Source: Bacteroidota bacterium
Lineage (GTDB): Bacteria > Bacteroidota > Bacteroidia > CAMBQF01
Assembly: GCA_027483285.1 (NCBI GenBank)
Contig: JAIXUZ010000002.1
Location: 1-6,843, forward strand
Length of the DNA: 6,843 nucleotides
Direction of reading: 5' to 3'
A model generated the notes under the pieces. That model saw nothing but the letters and a program-made list of their open reading frames with translations. It searched no databases and had not been told where the DNA came from. Positions within the stretch are counted from its first letter, which is position 1. Every line of letters begins with the position of its first letter. A program made the translations under genes and the position numbers. Below are positions 1 through 5,913 of the stretch, piece by piece.

Positions 1-162
1 TCGAACAAGATTGCCATTATAGATATGAAAACCTTTAAGGAAGTTGGTTCTACCAGCATATTTAAACCCATGGGGGTTAGTGTATCGCCCAATGGGAAAC
101 ACTTGTGGGCAACAAGCTACCAGGGCGGTTGGGTAAGTGTTTATGAGATTCAAGAAAAATAA
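1..162 (+). CDS. C-terminal end of a YVTN/YncE-type beta-propeller protein (partial)
   Basis: Reading frame 1 is open from the first base to a TAA at 160-162 and gives 53 residues; the start lies outside the window. The segment IAIIDMKTFKEVG, then a stretch ending VSVSPNGKHLWATSY, then GGWVSVYEI, reads like one and a half blades of a YVTN-type propeller: a 'V/IDxxT' strand, the 'xxVxVSPDGKxLxVT' strand and a closing 'VSVYEI' strand. In the family such proteins are often exported and bind ligands or act as scaffolds, but the fragment carries no catalytic residue that would define a role. It ends just before a strong hairpin terminator, so it closes its transcription unit. The propeller assignment is fairly safe; the particular function is unknown. 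Confidence 0.7.
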   Translation, partial: SNKIAIIDMKTFKEVGSTSIFKPMGVSVSPNGKHLWATSYQGGWVSVYEIQEK

Positions 163-169
163 CGCCAAC

Positions 170-203
170 AAAAAAGCCGCCTGAAATATCAAGCGGCTTT
201 TTT
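170..203. terminator. Rho-independent terminator, probably bidirectional
   Basis: An 11-bp perfect stem (170-180 with 193-203, core GCCGC/GCGGC) encloses a 12-nt loop. It is flanked by an A run on the left and a T run on the right, so it works as an intrinsic terminator read in either direction. It begins 8 bases after the propeller gene's stop codon and lies beyond the stop of the leftward NlpC/P60 gene, so it probably serves both convergent genes. Confidence 0.9.
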
Positions 204-217
204 AAATATTTTATTCT

Positions 218-252
218 GACAACCGGGAACCGGCAACTGTTAACTGATTACA
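218..252. repeat. Imperfect heptamer-period tandem repeat
   Basis: Four consecutive 7-base units can be read: GACAACC, GGGAACC, GGCAACT, GTTAACT. A fifth, more diverged unit, GATTACA, runs into the stop codon of the leftward gene (248-250). The shared pattern is G-N-N-A-A-C-C/T, or on the other strand A/G-G-T-T-N-N-C. The array fills the space between the terminator and the end of the NlpC/P60 gene, so it would lie in that gene's 3' untranslated region. From memory, arrays of this kind (CAGTTGG-like heptamers) are scattered between genes in Bacteroidota. No function is evident. Confidence 0.55.
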
Positions 253-775
253 AATCAAACAAACGCTTAACGTACAAAAAGCGGTCTTTGTAGTAGCGCA
301 GGTCTATGGTATCAATAGTAATACCTTTATGAACCGATGCATGGATAAAGGTTAGTTTATCGCCAATTTCAGAAACTACAATACCAACGTGGCCTACAAA
401 AGATGATGAAGTACTACGGCCTTTAAAAAATACAAGGTCGCCTTTGCGGGCATCACATTCGTGTATTTTATGGCCAAGGCTAGCTTGGTCGCGGGCTGAA
501 CGGGGCAGCAATAAGCCAAACTGCTTAAATACATATGAGGTAAAACCTGAACAATCAAACGCGCTAAGGCTCATAGAACCATAACGGTAAGGAATGCCGA
601 TAAAATCTTTCGCATAGCAAACCATATGGTCTACTGTAGCCCAAGAAAAAAAGCTGCTTTCGCAGTTTTCTGTAGAATCTTTTGGGCCCGCTATGTTTGC
701 GTTTGTAGCCGCAAAGCTTTGACTTGCAAAGTTTAAGCTAAAAACCACCATTAAAACGAGTACAAATTTTTTCAT
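248..775 (-). CDS. Secreted NlpC/P60 family cysteine peptidase
   Basis: The product is 175 residues and belongs to the NlpC/P60 (C40) family, whose members cleave peptidoglycan stem peptides, usually gamma-D-Glu-diaminopimelate bonds. Residues 1-22 form a signal peptide (MKKF, hydrophobic core, SQSFA before the likely cleavage site), so it acts outside the cytoplasm. The catalytic domain covers about residues 52-172: Cys75 in AFDCSGF, His129 in GHVGIV and His145 in FIHAS form the expected Cys-His-His triad, and IPYRYG precedes the cysteine as in the family. There is no SH3 or LysM targeting domain, so it is a minimal single-domain form. The frame stays open to 904, but ATG 775 is chosen because it starts the signal peptide directly, and the longer version would begin next to the upstream terminator. 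Three further cysteines (38, 53, 107) may form disulfides. The exact cut site is unknown. Confidence 0.88.
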   Translation of the reverse strand: MKKFVLVLMVVFSLNFASQSFAATNANIAGPKDSTENCESSFFSWATVDHMVCYAKDFIGIPYRYGSMSLSAFDCSGFTSYVFKQFGLLLPRSARDQASLGHKIHECDARKGDLVFFKGRSTSSSFVGHVGIVVSEIGDKLTFIHASVHKGITIDTIDLRYYKDRFLYVKRLFDL

Positions 776-797
776 TGCGCTTTCAATTGCAAAAACC

Positions 798-812
798 ATG
801 CCAAAGCGGCAT
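798..812 (-). other. Small hairpin in the probable 5' leader of the NlpC/P60 gene
   Basis: The bases ATGCC at 798-802 pair with GGCAT at 808-812 around a 5-base loop, about 23 bases upstream of the chosen start codon. If transcription begins near 825 the hairpin would be in the leader. The stem is short and may be chance; no regulatory role can be shown. Confidence 0.2.
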
Positions 813-830
813 TTTCTATTTTGCAGTTGG

Positions 831-860
831 CAAGATAGTATATAATGTTTAGCTCCCAAA
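831..860 (-). promoter_or_regulatory. Putative promoter of the NlpC/P60 gene
   Basis: On the minus strand TTTG (860-857) is followed after 19 bases by TATCTTG (837-831). This resembles the Bacteroidota pattern TTG-N19-21-TAnnTTTG, but the -7 box is one T short. The predicted start of transcription is near 825, giving a leader of about 50 bases. It lies between the sppA terminator and the gene, which supports independent transcription. Confidence 0.4.
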
Positions 861-904
861 AAAAGTATTTCAACATAGGCCCCCTTATCGTTAATACCCA
901 ACAA

Positions 905-938
905 AAATCCCCGGGTAAATTACTACAACCGGGGATTT
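905..938 (-). terminator. Rho-independent terminator of sppA
   Basis: A 10-bp perfect stem (905-914 with 929-938, core CCCCGG/CCGGGG) encloses a 14-base loop. On the minus strand its 3' side runs into ATTTTTG, giving the U tract. It starts 22 bases after the sppA stop codon and separates sppA from the NlpC/P60 gene downstream. Confidence 0.88.
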
Positions 939-960
939 GAAAATTATGAATTACAAATAA

Positions 961-2727
961 TTAGTGAATCTCAATTTCGTAAGGCATACGGGCTTGTATA
1001 CCTTGTATCTGGCGGGCATTTTTAAGGTACTGGTAGTATTTATAATCAGGGCCCAGCTCTTTAGCCATAATTTTGCTAACCTTATCATCTTCATCGCCAC
1101 TTAGGTCTTTAAAAAACTTGGTAAGGCCTTTTTCAGGGCGAGGTAAAAATACTACGCTAAAATCTTCCAGTTTAGCTTTTTTAGCAGCTATGTTTATGGC
1201 TACATCCATACCGCCTAGCACATCAACCAAACCAATACGCTTAGCATCAATACCGCTCCATACACGGCCCTGGCCTATGCTGTCAACATCAGCTTTGGTC
1301 ATTTTGCGGCCATCGGCAACTTTGCCAATAAACACATCATAAATCATTTCAATTTGGTTTTGTATGTATTTCCGTTCAGGCTCGGTCATAGCGCGGCTGG
1401 CTGTGCCAAGGTCGGCCATTGCGCCGGTTTTAACCGTATCAACACTCACACCTAATTTATCGGTAAGGCCTTTGGCATTCCAAAGTACACCAAACACACC
1501 TATAGAACCGGTAATGGTATTAGGCTGCGCCACAATAGTATCGGCAGCACAGGCTATGTAGTAACCACCCGATGCGGCTACGTTGCCCATAGACACAATA
1601 ACAGGCTTAACCTTTTTAAGCAATAGCACTTCCCTCCAAATAACATCAGAAGCTAATGCGCTGCCACCGGGAGAGTTTATACGCAATACCACCGCCTTAA
1701 TTTTATCATCTAAGCGGGCGCTGCGCAATTGGCGAGACAGGGTTACCGAACCAATATCGCCATCAGAACCTTTGCCATCCACAATGCTGCCTTCGGCAAA
1801 AATTACGGCTACCTTTTTATTGCGGTCGCCAACGCTAGGCCTGTTTACTTTTACATAGTTGTTCAGGTTGATGAAGTTGATTTTATTAATTGACTCTGAA
1901 CCTGTTTTTTCTTTCAGCATATCTAGCACCTCATCTTTGTACTTAACACCATCAACAAACTTTTTGTCTAAAGCCGCTTTAGCATCCGTAATTAACAAAC
2001 CGTTTGCTATGGTTTGTAAATCGGTAACGCTAATTTTACGCGATTTGCTTACGCCATCTAACATTTTATTCCATAAAGAACCAATATAGGTGCGGGTTTG
2101 CAGGCGGTTGCTCTCGCTCATTTTATCGTTAATCAGCGGCTCAATAGCGCTTTTAAACTTACCGTGGCGGATAATTTGCGGCTCAACACCCAGTTTCTCA
2201 AGGGTACCCTTAATAAATACCAGCTCAGCTGAAAGGCCTTTAAACTCTACGCCACCCATTGGGTTAACATAAATTTTATCGGCGATAGATGAAAGGTAGT
2301 AACCGCCTTGAGTGTAATAATCAGAATAGGCAATGATAAACTTACCCGATGTTTTAAAATCAAGCAATGAGTTACGCAGCTCTTCTACAGTAGCCATGCC
2401 TGTATTTAGACTGCTGGCTTCAATAAATATGCCTTTAATATGGTCGTCGGTTTTAGCATATTTTATTGATGCTAAAATATCGTCCAGCCCAATGGCTGAA
2501 CTGCCGCCTAAAACAGATGGTAAGCCCTCTGACGCAGTGTGGTCTACAATAGCATTGTTTAATGTTAAGTAAAGAATAGAATTATCATCAACATCAACAT
2601 TAGGCTCATCATTAACGGCCGATGTTGCTACTGCACTAATAATCCATACCCCAATAGCGCCAAGTGCAATAAAGCTAACAAGGAAACCAAGGCAGGAAGC
2701 GAGAAAAAATTTAAAGAATTGTTTCAT
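961..2727 (-). CDS. sppA: Signal peptide peptidase SppA, 67K type
   Basis: SppA is a membrane-anchored serine protease that degrades signal peptides left in the cytoplasmic membrane after secretion. This 588-residue protein has the length and two-repeat plan of the long (67K, E. coli-like) form rather than the short Bacillus form. Residues about 7-34 are one N-terminal membrane anchor. The N-terminal repeat (about 50-270) carries the lysine of the Ser-Lys dyad, Lys192 in GKFKSAIEPL; the equivalent of the serine motif in this half is degenerate (TQGGYYLSS, 139-147). The C-terminal repeat (about 303-520) has RINSPGGSALAS (349-360), the nucleophile Ser386 in NVAASGGYY, and the following TGSIGVFG (407-414). 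The start is fixed by the short basic end before the anchor. A TATATTTG box lies 19 bases upstream, and folK is divergent. The assignment is secure by motif; activity is inferred. Confidence 0.96.
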   Translation of the reverse strand: MKQFFKFFLASCLGFLVSFIALGAIGVWIISAVATSAVNDEPNVDVDDNSILYLTLNNAIVDHTASEGLPSVLGGSSAIGLDDILASIKYAKTDDHIKGIFIEASSLNTGMATVEELRNSLLDFKTSGKFIIAYSDYYTQGGYYLSSIADKIYVNPMGGVEFKGLSAELVFIKGTLEKLGVEPQIIRHGKFKSAIEPLINDKMSESNRLQTRTYIGSLWNKMLDGVSKSRKISVTDLQTIANGLLITDAKAALDKKFVDGVKYKDEVLDMLKEKTGSESINKINFINLNNYVKVNRPSVGDRNKKVAVIFAEGSIVDGKGSDGDIGSVTLSRQLRSARLDDKIKAVVLRINSPGGSALASDVIWREVLLLKKVKPVIVSMGNVAASGGYYIACAADTIVAQPNTITGSIGVFGVLWNAKGLTDKLGVSVDTVKTGAMADLGTASRAMTEPERKYIQNQIEMIYDVFIGKVADGRKMTKADVDSIGQGRVWSGIDAKRIGLVDVLGGMDVAINIAAKKAKLEDFSVVFLPRPEKGLTKFFKDLSGDEDDKVSKIMAKELGPDYKYYQYLKNARQIQGIQARMPYEIEIH

Positions 2728-2746
2728 TTTTAATTGTTGGTGTTTG

Positions 2747-2754
2747 CAAATATA
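2747..2754 (-). promoter_or_regulatory. -7 type promoter box of sppA
   Basis: The minus strand reads TATATTTG here, a full match to the Bacteroidota TAnnTTTG consensus, ending 19 bases before the sppA start codon. No convincing TTG lies 19-21 bases upstream, where the folK box is found instead. Confidence 0.6.
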
Positions 2755-2774
2755 TGATTATTGAATAGGCAAAG

Positions 2775-2782
2775 TATCTTTG
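2775..2782 (+). promoter_or_regulatory. -7 type promoter box of folK
   Basis: TATCTTTG matches the TAnnTTTG consensus exactly. Only four bases (CCAA) separate it from the folK ATG, so the transcript should begin at or within a base or two of the start codon. No clear TTG sits at the -33 position. Confidence 0.65.
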
Positions 2783-2786
2783 CCAA

Positions 2787-3287
2787 ATGAAAAGGGTATT
2801 TTTGCTGTTAGGCAGTAATATAGGTAACAAAAAAGAGGTAATTATTACAGCCATCAGGCAAATAAACTCTAAAGCAGGCTATGTTGTTCAAACATCGGCC
2901 CTTTACGAAACAGCCCCTTGGGGCATTGAAGACCAGGATTTGTTTTTAAATGCTGTAATTGAAATAGAAACCGAACTTTCAGCATCTGCATTGCTTACAA
3001 CTATTTTAGGTATAGAGCAGCAACTTGGGCGCACCCGGCTGGTGCCTAAAAACGGGCCCCGTATTATTGATATTGACATTTTACTATATGCCGACGAGGT
3101 GATAAATGCTGATGATTTAATTGTACCCCACCCCGCTATGGCACAGCGCAGGTTTACCCTTGTGCCTATGGTTGAAATTGCAAAAGACTATATTCACCCT
3201 GTATTACATAAAACAATAAGCGAACTATTAGAAGAGTGCCCCGATACATTGGCTGCTTACCCGGTAGATACCCTGCAATGGCAATAA
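2787..3287 (+). CDS. folK: 2-amino-4-hydroxy-6-hydroxymethyldihydropteridine pyrophosphokinase (HPPK)
   Basis: FolK transfers pyrophosphate from ATP to 6-hydroxymethyl-7,8-dihydropterin, the step before dihydropteroate synthase in folate biosynthesis; it acts in the cytoplasm. At 166 residues it has the normal length of a stand-alone HPPK. Family motifs appear in order: LLGSNIGN (7-14), YETAPWG (40-46), DLFLNAVIE (51-59), LGRTR (80-84) and GPRIIDIDILLY (90-101), where Asp95 and Asp97 are the magnesium ligands, then VPHPAMAQRRFTLVPM (113-128). The start cannot be moved downstream because the first strand begins at residue 3 and runs directly into the GSN motif. Its ATG is almost on top of a TAnnTTTG box, and its 3' end overlaps the next gene by 10 bases. 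No other folate gene is in the window. Confidence 0.96.
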   Translation: MKRVFLLLGSNIGNKKEVIITAIRQINSKAGYVVQTSALYETAPWGIEDQDLFLNAVIEIETELSASALLTTILGIEQQLGRTRLVPKNGPRIIDIDILLYADEVINADDLIVPHPAMAQRRFTLVPMVEIAKDYIHPVLHKTISELLEECPDTLAAYPVDTLQWQ

Positions 3288-4468
3288 AAGAACGCATACT
3301 ACGGTTTATTACCAACCCACGGGTACTGCTGGCGTTATTTATATTGCTGGCAGTAGCGGCATCGGTAGCTGAGTTTTTAAAAGGCAGCAAGGCCGATACG
3401 CAAACGCATATTAACAATTACATGATTTTCAGGTCGTCGTTTTACAATTTGGTAAACGGTGTCGACTTGTATATACAGCACCCCGAACAGTATTACGACC
3501 TATACAAATACCCGCCTGTTTTTGCCCTGTTCTTTGGTGTTTTTGCCTGGATGCCTGTATGGTTGGGCCTTATCTGGTGGAATATTTTAAACTCGGCTGT
3601 ACTGTTTTCAGCCATCATATCTATAAAACGCCTTACTGAAAAACAACGCGCTTTTGCCCTGTTGTTTGTAGTTGTTGAGTTAATGACCAATATGCAAAAC
3701 AGCCAAAGCAACGCACTAATTGCGGGGTTGATGATATGGGTATACAACAGCCTGGAGAATAAGCGCGTTGGCCGCGCGGCTTTGTTTGTTGCCCTGGCTA
3801 CCTTTATAAAACCCTTTGGTTTGGTAGCAGCTGCGCTTTTCTTGTTCTACCCTAAAAAAGCTAAGTTTTGCTTTAGTTTGATTGGGTGGTCGGTACTGTT
3901 AACTATAGTGCCCGTTGTTGTTACCTCCCCAGCTACACTACAATTACAATACAAAAGCTGGCTGAATATGCTGCAAGCCGACCATGCAGGCTCTATTGGT
4001 ATGTCGGTAGCGGGGTGGTTAGAGAGTTGCTTTAGCTTTACGCCCAATAAAACAGCCATAACCCTTGGGGGTATTGTCGTATTTTGCCTTGCCTACCTCA
4101 ACCTAAAAGCATGGAAAGACCAGGGTTTTAAACTGTTAATGCTGTCATCGGCACTGCTGTGGGTGGTTATATTTAACCATAAGGCAGAGTCGCCTACGTT
4201 TATAATTGCCGTAGCAGGGGTAGCAATATGGTATTTCAATCAACCTAAAAGCACACTTAACATCGTTTTACTGGCGCTGGTATTTGTTTTTACCTGCATC
4301 TCCCCTACCGATATATTCCCGCCTGATGTACGCAACAGCTTTGTTACCCCTTACCAGCTAAAGGTTTTGCCCTGCATACTGGTATGGCTAAAAATTGTAT
4401 ACGACCAACTAACATTTCCCTCACCCGGCTCATTGCATTCGCCACCCTCTCCCGAGGGGAGAGGGTAA
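3278..4468 (+). CDS. Polytopic membrane protein of the GT87/DUF2029 type
   Basis: The 396-residue product has roughly nine or ten membrane segments, beginning about residue 16. It resembles glycosyltransferase family 87 (DUF2029), GT-C enzymes that use polyprenyl-phosphate sugars outside the membrane. Supporting motifs are YKYPP (76-80) after a hydrophilic loop with an acidic residue (VDLY, 62-65), NSQSNALIAGL (141-151) and the lysine-proline of FIKPFGL (176-182), plus NHKAESP (300-306) late in the protein. Sugar and acceptor are unknown. ATG 3278 is preferred over an in-frame ATG at 3236 because it lies right before the first membrane segment and gives only a 10-bp overlap with folK, suggesting translational coupling. 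The last 15 or so residues (from Pro381, ending PPSPEGRG) are encoded by a dispersed-type inverted repeat, so the ancestral C-terminus was probably near Val374-Thr379. Confidence 0.72.
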   Translation: MAIKERILRFITNPRVLLALFILLAVAASVAEFLKGSKADTQTHINNYMIFRSSFYNLVNGVDLYIQHPEQYYDLYKYPPVFALFFGVFAWMPVWLGLIWWNILNSAVLFSAIISIKRLTEKQRAFALLFVVVELMTNMQNSQSNALIAGLMIWVYNSLENKRVGRAALFVALATFIKPFGLVAAALFLFYPKKAKFCFSLIGWSVLLTIVPVVVTSPATLQLQYKSWLNMLQADHAGSIGMSVAGWLESCFSFTPNKTAITLGGIVVFCLAYLNLKAWKDQGFKLLMLSSALLWVVIFNHKAESPTFIIAVAGVAIWYFNQPKSTLNIVLLALVFVFTCISPTDIFPPDVRNSFVTPYQLKVLPCILVWLKIVYDQLTFPSPGSLHSPPSPEGRG

Positions 4469-4512
4469 AGCTCCCCTTCGCCCTTCGGGAGAAGGGGTTA
4501 GGGGGATGAGGG
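4418..4512. repeat. Inverted pair of GC-rich hairpin repeats
   Basis: The left copy runs from CCCTCACCC (4418-4426) to a 9-bp perfect hairpin, CCCTCTCCC (4445-4453) with GGGAGAGGG (4457-4465) and a 3-base loop. The right copy is a similar unit in the other orientation: a hairpin of CCCCTTC (4473-4479) with GAAGGGG (4491-4497), an inner CCC/GGG pairing (4481-4483, 4487-4489) and a G-A mismatch, ending in GGGGGATGAGGG (4501-4512). The outer ends are therefore near-complementary. Such units are, from memory, common dispersed intergenic repeats in Bacteroidota. Here the left copy is translated as the tail of the membrane protein gene, whose TAA follows the first hairpin directly. There is no transposase or open frame inside. 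Confidence 0.75.
4445..4497 (+). terminator. Possible transcription stop at the paired hairpins
   Basis: Two strong GC hairpins in succession lie at the end of the folK operon and before the next promoter box. Neither is followed by a T run, so this is not a standard intrinsic terminator. They could still stall polymerase or protect the mRNA 3' end. Confidence 0.3.
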
Positions 4513-4521
4513 CCGTTTTGC

Positions 4522-4529
4522 TACCTTTG
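4522..4529 (+). promoter_or_regulatory. -7 type promoter box of the saccharopine dehydrogenase-family gene
   Basis: TACCTTTG matches TAnnTTTG and ends seven bases before ATG 4537, predicting a leader of only a few bases. A TTAG at 4498-4501, inside the right end of the repeat pair, is 20-21 bases upstream and might act as a weak -33 element. Confidence 0.6.
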
Positions 4530-4536
4530 CAACAAA

Positions 4537-5862
4537 ATGAAACAGATACTCCTTATAGGCGCCGGTAAGTCGGCTACGGTTTTAATAGATTATTTATTAG
4601 ACAACGGTGGTAAATACGGCTGGCACCTAACCATTGCTGATAGCGACCCTTTGGCAGCCGCATCTAAACTAAAAGGCCATGCCCACGGCAGCGCTGTGTT
4701 TTTTAATGCCGACGATGCCGCTACCCGCGAAGAACTGGTTAGCCGTGCCGATTTGGTAATATCTATGTTGCCCGCTTTTATGCACACCCCAGTAGCGCAA
4801 AGCTGCGTATTGCATGGCAAACACCTTATTACGGCATCATATGTATCGCCCGAGATGCTGGCGCTGGATGCTGAGGCTAAAGCTAAGAATTGTGTATTGC
4901 TTAATGAAATGGGCTTAGACCCGGGCATAGACCATATGTCGGCACTGCAAATAATACACCGCATACAAAATGAGGGGGGAAAGATAACCTCGTTTAAATC
5001 GTTTACCGGGGGCTTGGTAGCACCCGAGAGTAATAATAACCCCTGGGGCTATAAATTTACCTGGAACCCACGCAACGTAATAGTTGCCGGGCAAAGCACC
5101 GCCCGCTACCTACATAGCGGCAAGCTGAAATTTATTCCCTATAACCGCTTGTTTAAAAACGTAGAACAGTTTGAAATAACCGGCCTGGGCACATTGGAAG
5201 GCTACGCCAACCGCGACTCGCTTAGCTATATAGAGCCCTATAATTTAGAAGGAATTGATACCATGCTTCGGGGTACATTGCGTTACAAAAACTACTGCCA
5301 TGCATGGAATTGCTTTGTGCAACTGGGCTTAACCGATGATAGCTTTATCATCCCCCATAGTGAAAACCTTAGCTATATAGAGCTGGTACAATCGCTGTTG
5401 CCTGAAGGTATAGTGGCCGATGAACGCAGCCTGATTAATTTTTTAGGGCTTGAAGAAAGGCCTGAGTTGTTTGATATGCTGCAATGGACAGGCATATTCA
5501 GTAATGAAAAAGCGGGTTTGGTTAACGCATCGCCGGCATTGTTACTACAACACCTTTTGGAACAAAAGTGGAAGCTAAACCCAGGCGACCTTGACCTGGT
5601 GGTAATGCTACATGAGTTTGAATACAACTTAAACGGTGCGGCAAAAAAAGTGCGCTCTACGCTGGTACTTAAAGGTACCGATGAACTGCATACCGCAATG
5701 GCCAAAACGGTAGGGCTGCCCGTGGCAATTGCCGCCAAACTGATACTAACCGGCCACCTGCAACTGGCGGGGGTAAAAATACCGAGTGAAGCCGCTATTT
5801 ACGAGCCTGTATTGCAAGAACTTGCAGAATATGGGGTGGTATTTAATGAGGTTGAAGACTAA
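4537..5862 (+). CDS. Saccharopine dehydrogenase family protein (saccharopine reductase-like)
   Basis: The 441-residue protein matches the glutamate-forming saccharopine dehydrogenase/reductase group (Lys9-like and the SDH half of plant and animal LKR/SDH), which interconverts saccharopine with glutamate and aminoadipate semialdehyde using NAD(P). Residues 3-16 form a Rossmann start with GAGKSA (8-13), and an acidic residue after strand two (ADSD, 34-37) fits nucleotide binding. Typical substrate-domain motifs follow: NEMGLDPGIDHM (123-134), FTGGLVAPESNNNPWGYKFTW (split over 156-176), NRDSLSYIEPY (225-235), RGTLRY (245-250), DLVVMLHEF (353-361) and TVGLPVAIAAKLILTG (391-406). Length equals that of single-function Lys9. 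The start is fixed because the Rossmann strand begins at residue 3. No lysine-ketoglutarate reductase or other lysine gene is nearby, so whether it breaks down lysine or uses another substrate is open. Confidence 0.85.
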   Translation: MKQILLIGAGKSATVLIDYLLDNGGKYGWHLTIADSDPLAAASKLKGHAHGSAVFFNADDAATREELVSRADLVISMLPAFMHTPVAQSCVLHGKHLITASYVSPEMLALDAEAKAKNCVLLNEMGLDPGIDHMSALQIIHRIQNEGGKITSFKSFTGGLVAPESNNNPWGYKFTWNPRNVIVAGQSTARYLHSGKLKFIPYNRLFKNVEQFEITGLGTLEGYANRDSLSYIEPYNLEGIDTMLRGTLRYKNYCHAWNCFVQLGLTDDSFIIPHSENLSYIELVQSLLPEGIVADERSLINFLGLEERPELFDMLQWTGIFSNEKAGLVNASPALLLQHLLEQKWKLNPGDLDLVVMLHEFEYNLNGAAKKVRSTLVLKGTDELHTAMAKTVGLPVAIAAKLILTGHLQLAGVKIPSEAAIYEPVLQELAEYGVVFNEVED

Positions 5863-5864
5863 GA

Positions 5865-5895
5865 TTAGCTTATCATTAAAAAAAGCTTAAATTTG
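5865..5895 (+). promoter_or_regulatory. Putative promoter of the lamin-tail protein gene
   Basis: TAAATTTG (5888-5895) matches TAnnTTTG, and a TTAG at 5865-5868 lies 19-20 bases upstream in the -33 position. The box ends 18 bases before ATG 5914, giving a leader of about 14 bases. The 51-base gap after the preceding stop codon holds no clear terminator, so read-through is also possible. Confidence 0.5.
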
Positions 5896-5913
5896 GGTTA
5901 CTAAATTAGGTAA

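Noticed and set aside
776..904. A 43-codon N-terminal extension of the NlpC/P60 gene to ATG 904
   Set aside because: It would place a non-hydrophobic stretch before a clear signal peptide, cover the best promoter-like sequence and begin at the edge of the sppA terminator.
1073..2572. Several rightward open frames opposite sppA
   Set aside because: Their translations are low-complexity Ser/Leu/Pro-rich, show no domain, and lie fully antisense to a well-supported gene.
3236..3277. An earlier in-frame ATG for the GT87-like gene
   Set aside because: It adds 14 residues without membrane character, lies deep in the folK coding sequence and enlarges the overlap to 52 bases; ATG 3278 starts right before the first membrane segment.
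4418..4512. The paired hairpins as a CRISPR-like or insertion-sequence remnant
   Set aside because: There are only two inverted units, no spacers of constant length, no transposase frame and no flanking target duplication that I can see.
4590..5738. Leftward open frames opposite the saccharopine dehydrogenase gene
   Set aside because: They are Ser- and Cys-rich antisense translations with no family motifs; the plus-strand gene explains the sequence.
5866..5888. AGCTT/AAGCT inverted repeat after the saccharopine dehydrogenase gene as a terminator
   Set aside because: The stem is only five base pairs, AT-rich, and its right side runs into the promoter box without a T run.
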